A stretch of DNA of 6,157 bases from Pseudomonadota bacterium. Lineage in GTDB: Bacteria > Pseudomonadota > Alphaproteobacteria > UBA8366 > GCA-2717185. Every line of letters starts with the position of its first letter. Position 1 is the stretch's first letter. The notes below the pieces were generated by a model, which did not search any database, was not told where the DNA came from, and was given only the letters and a program-made list of their open reading frames with translations. Made by a program: the position numbers and the translations under genes. This document shows positions 5,865 to 6,157 of the stretch, in pieces. The DNA lies in NCBI GenBank assembly GCA_027619655.1, contig JAQCHR010000243.1, positions 1 through 6,157 on the forward strand, given 5' to 3'.

Positions 5865-6157
5865 GTGACAGAGCGAAAATCCACCAAGCGGTCCAGACCG
5901 CTCATCATGACCCAAGTCGATGAGGCTGCGCTGACCCGTGTTTTGCTGGAAGAATTTCCGGCGATGAAATTCATCGACGGCAGCAGTTGGGATTACGACA
6001 ATTTTCCGTGGATCGAGTCAATCGATCAGTCAAACGAGATCGTTGTACACGGCGTCGTACCGGATCCCGGATGGCACCCGGAATTGTCGCGGTACGATAC
6101 GGATAAATTCCCGCGCCGCAATTTCTTTTTGGCGCGTTCCTGGTGGGACTGGACCCT
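5865..6157 (+). CDS. Protein of unknown function, N-terminal part (cut by window end)
   Basis: An open frame of 97 codons runs from GTG 5865 past the right edge. An in-frame TGA at 5850-5852 makes this GTG the first possible start; GAGG (5851-5854) is its likely Shine-Dalgarno, at a rather long 10-base spacing. ATG 5907 (M15) is an alternative but has no visible ribosome binding site. The first 12 residues are strongly basic (ERKSTKRSRP), with no signal peptide or membrane segment. The rest is acidic and very rich in aromatic residues: six Trp in 97 (W42, W49, W70, W93, W94, W96) plus many Phe and Tyr, with a FARS-like end NFFLARSWWDW. I recognise no family and assign no function. Codon use (AAA, TTT, GAT, TTG, TCA) is less GC-biased than in argJ or mutT, which fits an accessory or recently gained gene, though the stretch is short. 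No frameshift is seen. That it is a real gene is likely but not certain. Confidence 0.6.
   Translation, partial: MTERKSTKRSRPLIMTQVDEAALTRVLLEEFPAMKFIDGSSWDYDNFPWIESIDQSNEIVVHGVVPDPGWHPELSRYDTDKFPRRNFFLARSWWDWT

Noticed and set aside
5621..5974. A 117-codon minus-strand frame covering the gap after mutT.
   Set aside because: It overlaps the end of mutT and the start of the next gene, shows no family resemblance, and has no convincing ribosome binding site.

Overview
The window is about 6.2 kb of GC-rich, densely coded chromosome, most likely from an alphaproteobacterium. This rests on the alphaproteobacterial look of SecA (about 900 residues, with a SEC-C zinc tail), of the AccA C-terminus, and of the order secA / periplasmic parvulin / argJ / mutT. 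A Rhodospirillales-like member would fit, but the exact clade is a guess. Almost everything here is core housekeeping; only the last 300 bases look accessory.

Layout: (1) 1-162 is the 3' end of accA on the plus strand (fatty-acid synthesis). It converges on (2) secA, 189-2882 on the minus strand, the complete motor ATPase of the Sec translocase. (3) 2883-3112 is a divergent control region. It holds a good sigma70-type promoter for secA (TTGACA, 17 bp, TATTTG on the minus strand), a GC-rich hairpin in the secA leader and a dyad over the secA ribosome binding site. On the plus strand it holds a weaker promoter candidate and a possible 20-codon leader ORF. (4) A plus-strand operon follows: a parvulin-type periplasmic peptidyl-prolyl isomerase (3113-3982), argJ (3990-5225, 7 bp later) and a MutT-type Nudix hydrolase (about 5288-5686). 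(5) 5687-5864 is a non-coding gap with a perfect-arm dyad and AT-rich promoter-like sequence. (6) A gene of unknown function starts with GTG at 5865 and runs off the window.

How the genes relate: SecA pushes unfolded preproteins through SecYEG, and the divergent parvulin is an exported folding helper that would act on such proteins once they reach the periplasm, so the two flanks of the control region serve one export-and-folding theme. ArgJ (arginine biosynthesis) and MutT (clearing oxidised nucleotides) look like operon passengers. In E. coli mutT also lies next to secA, directly downstream.

The most unusual point is the start of mutT. Its frame is open from 5087 but has no ATG, GTG or TTG until 5339, which is inside the conserved fold. 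A CTG at 5288, preceded by GAGG, restores the whole first strand and gives the same residue numbering as E. coli MutT. I found no mobile element, CRISPR array, tRNA or rRNA, and no convincing new multi-gene system.
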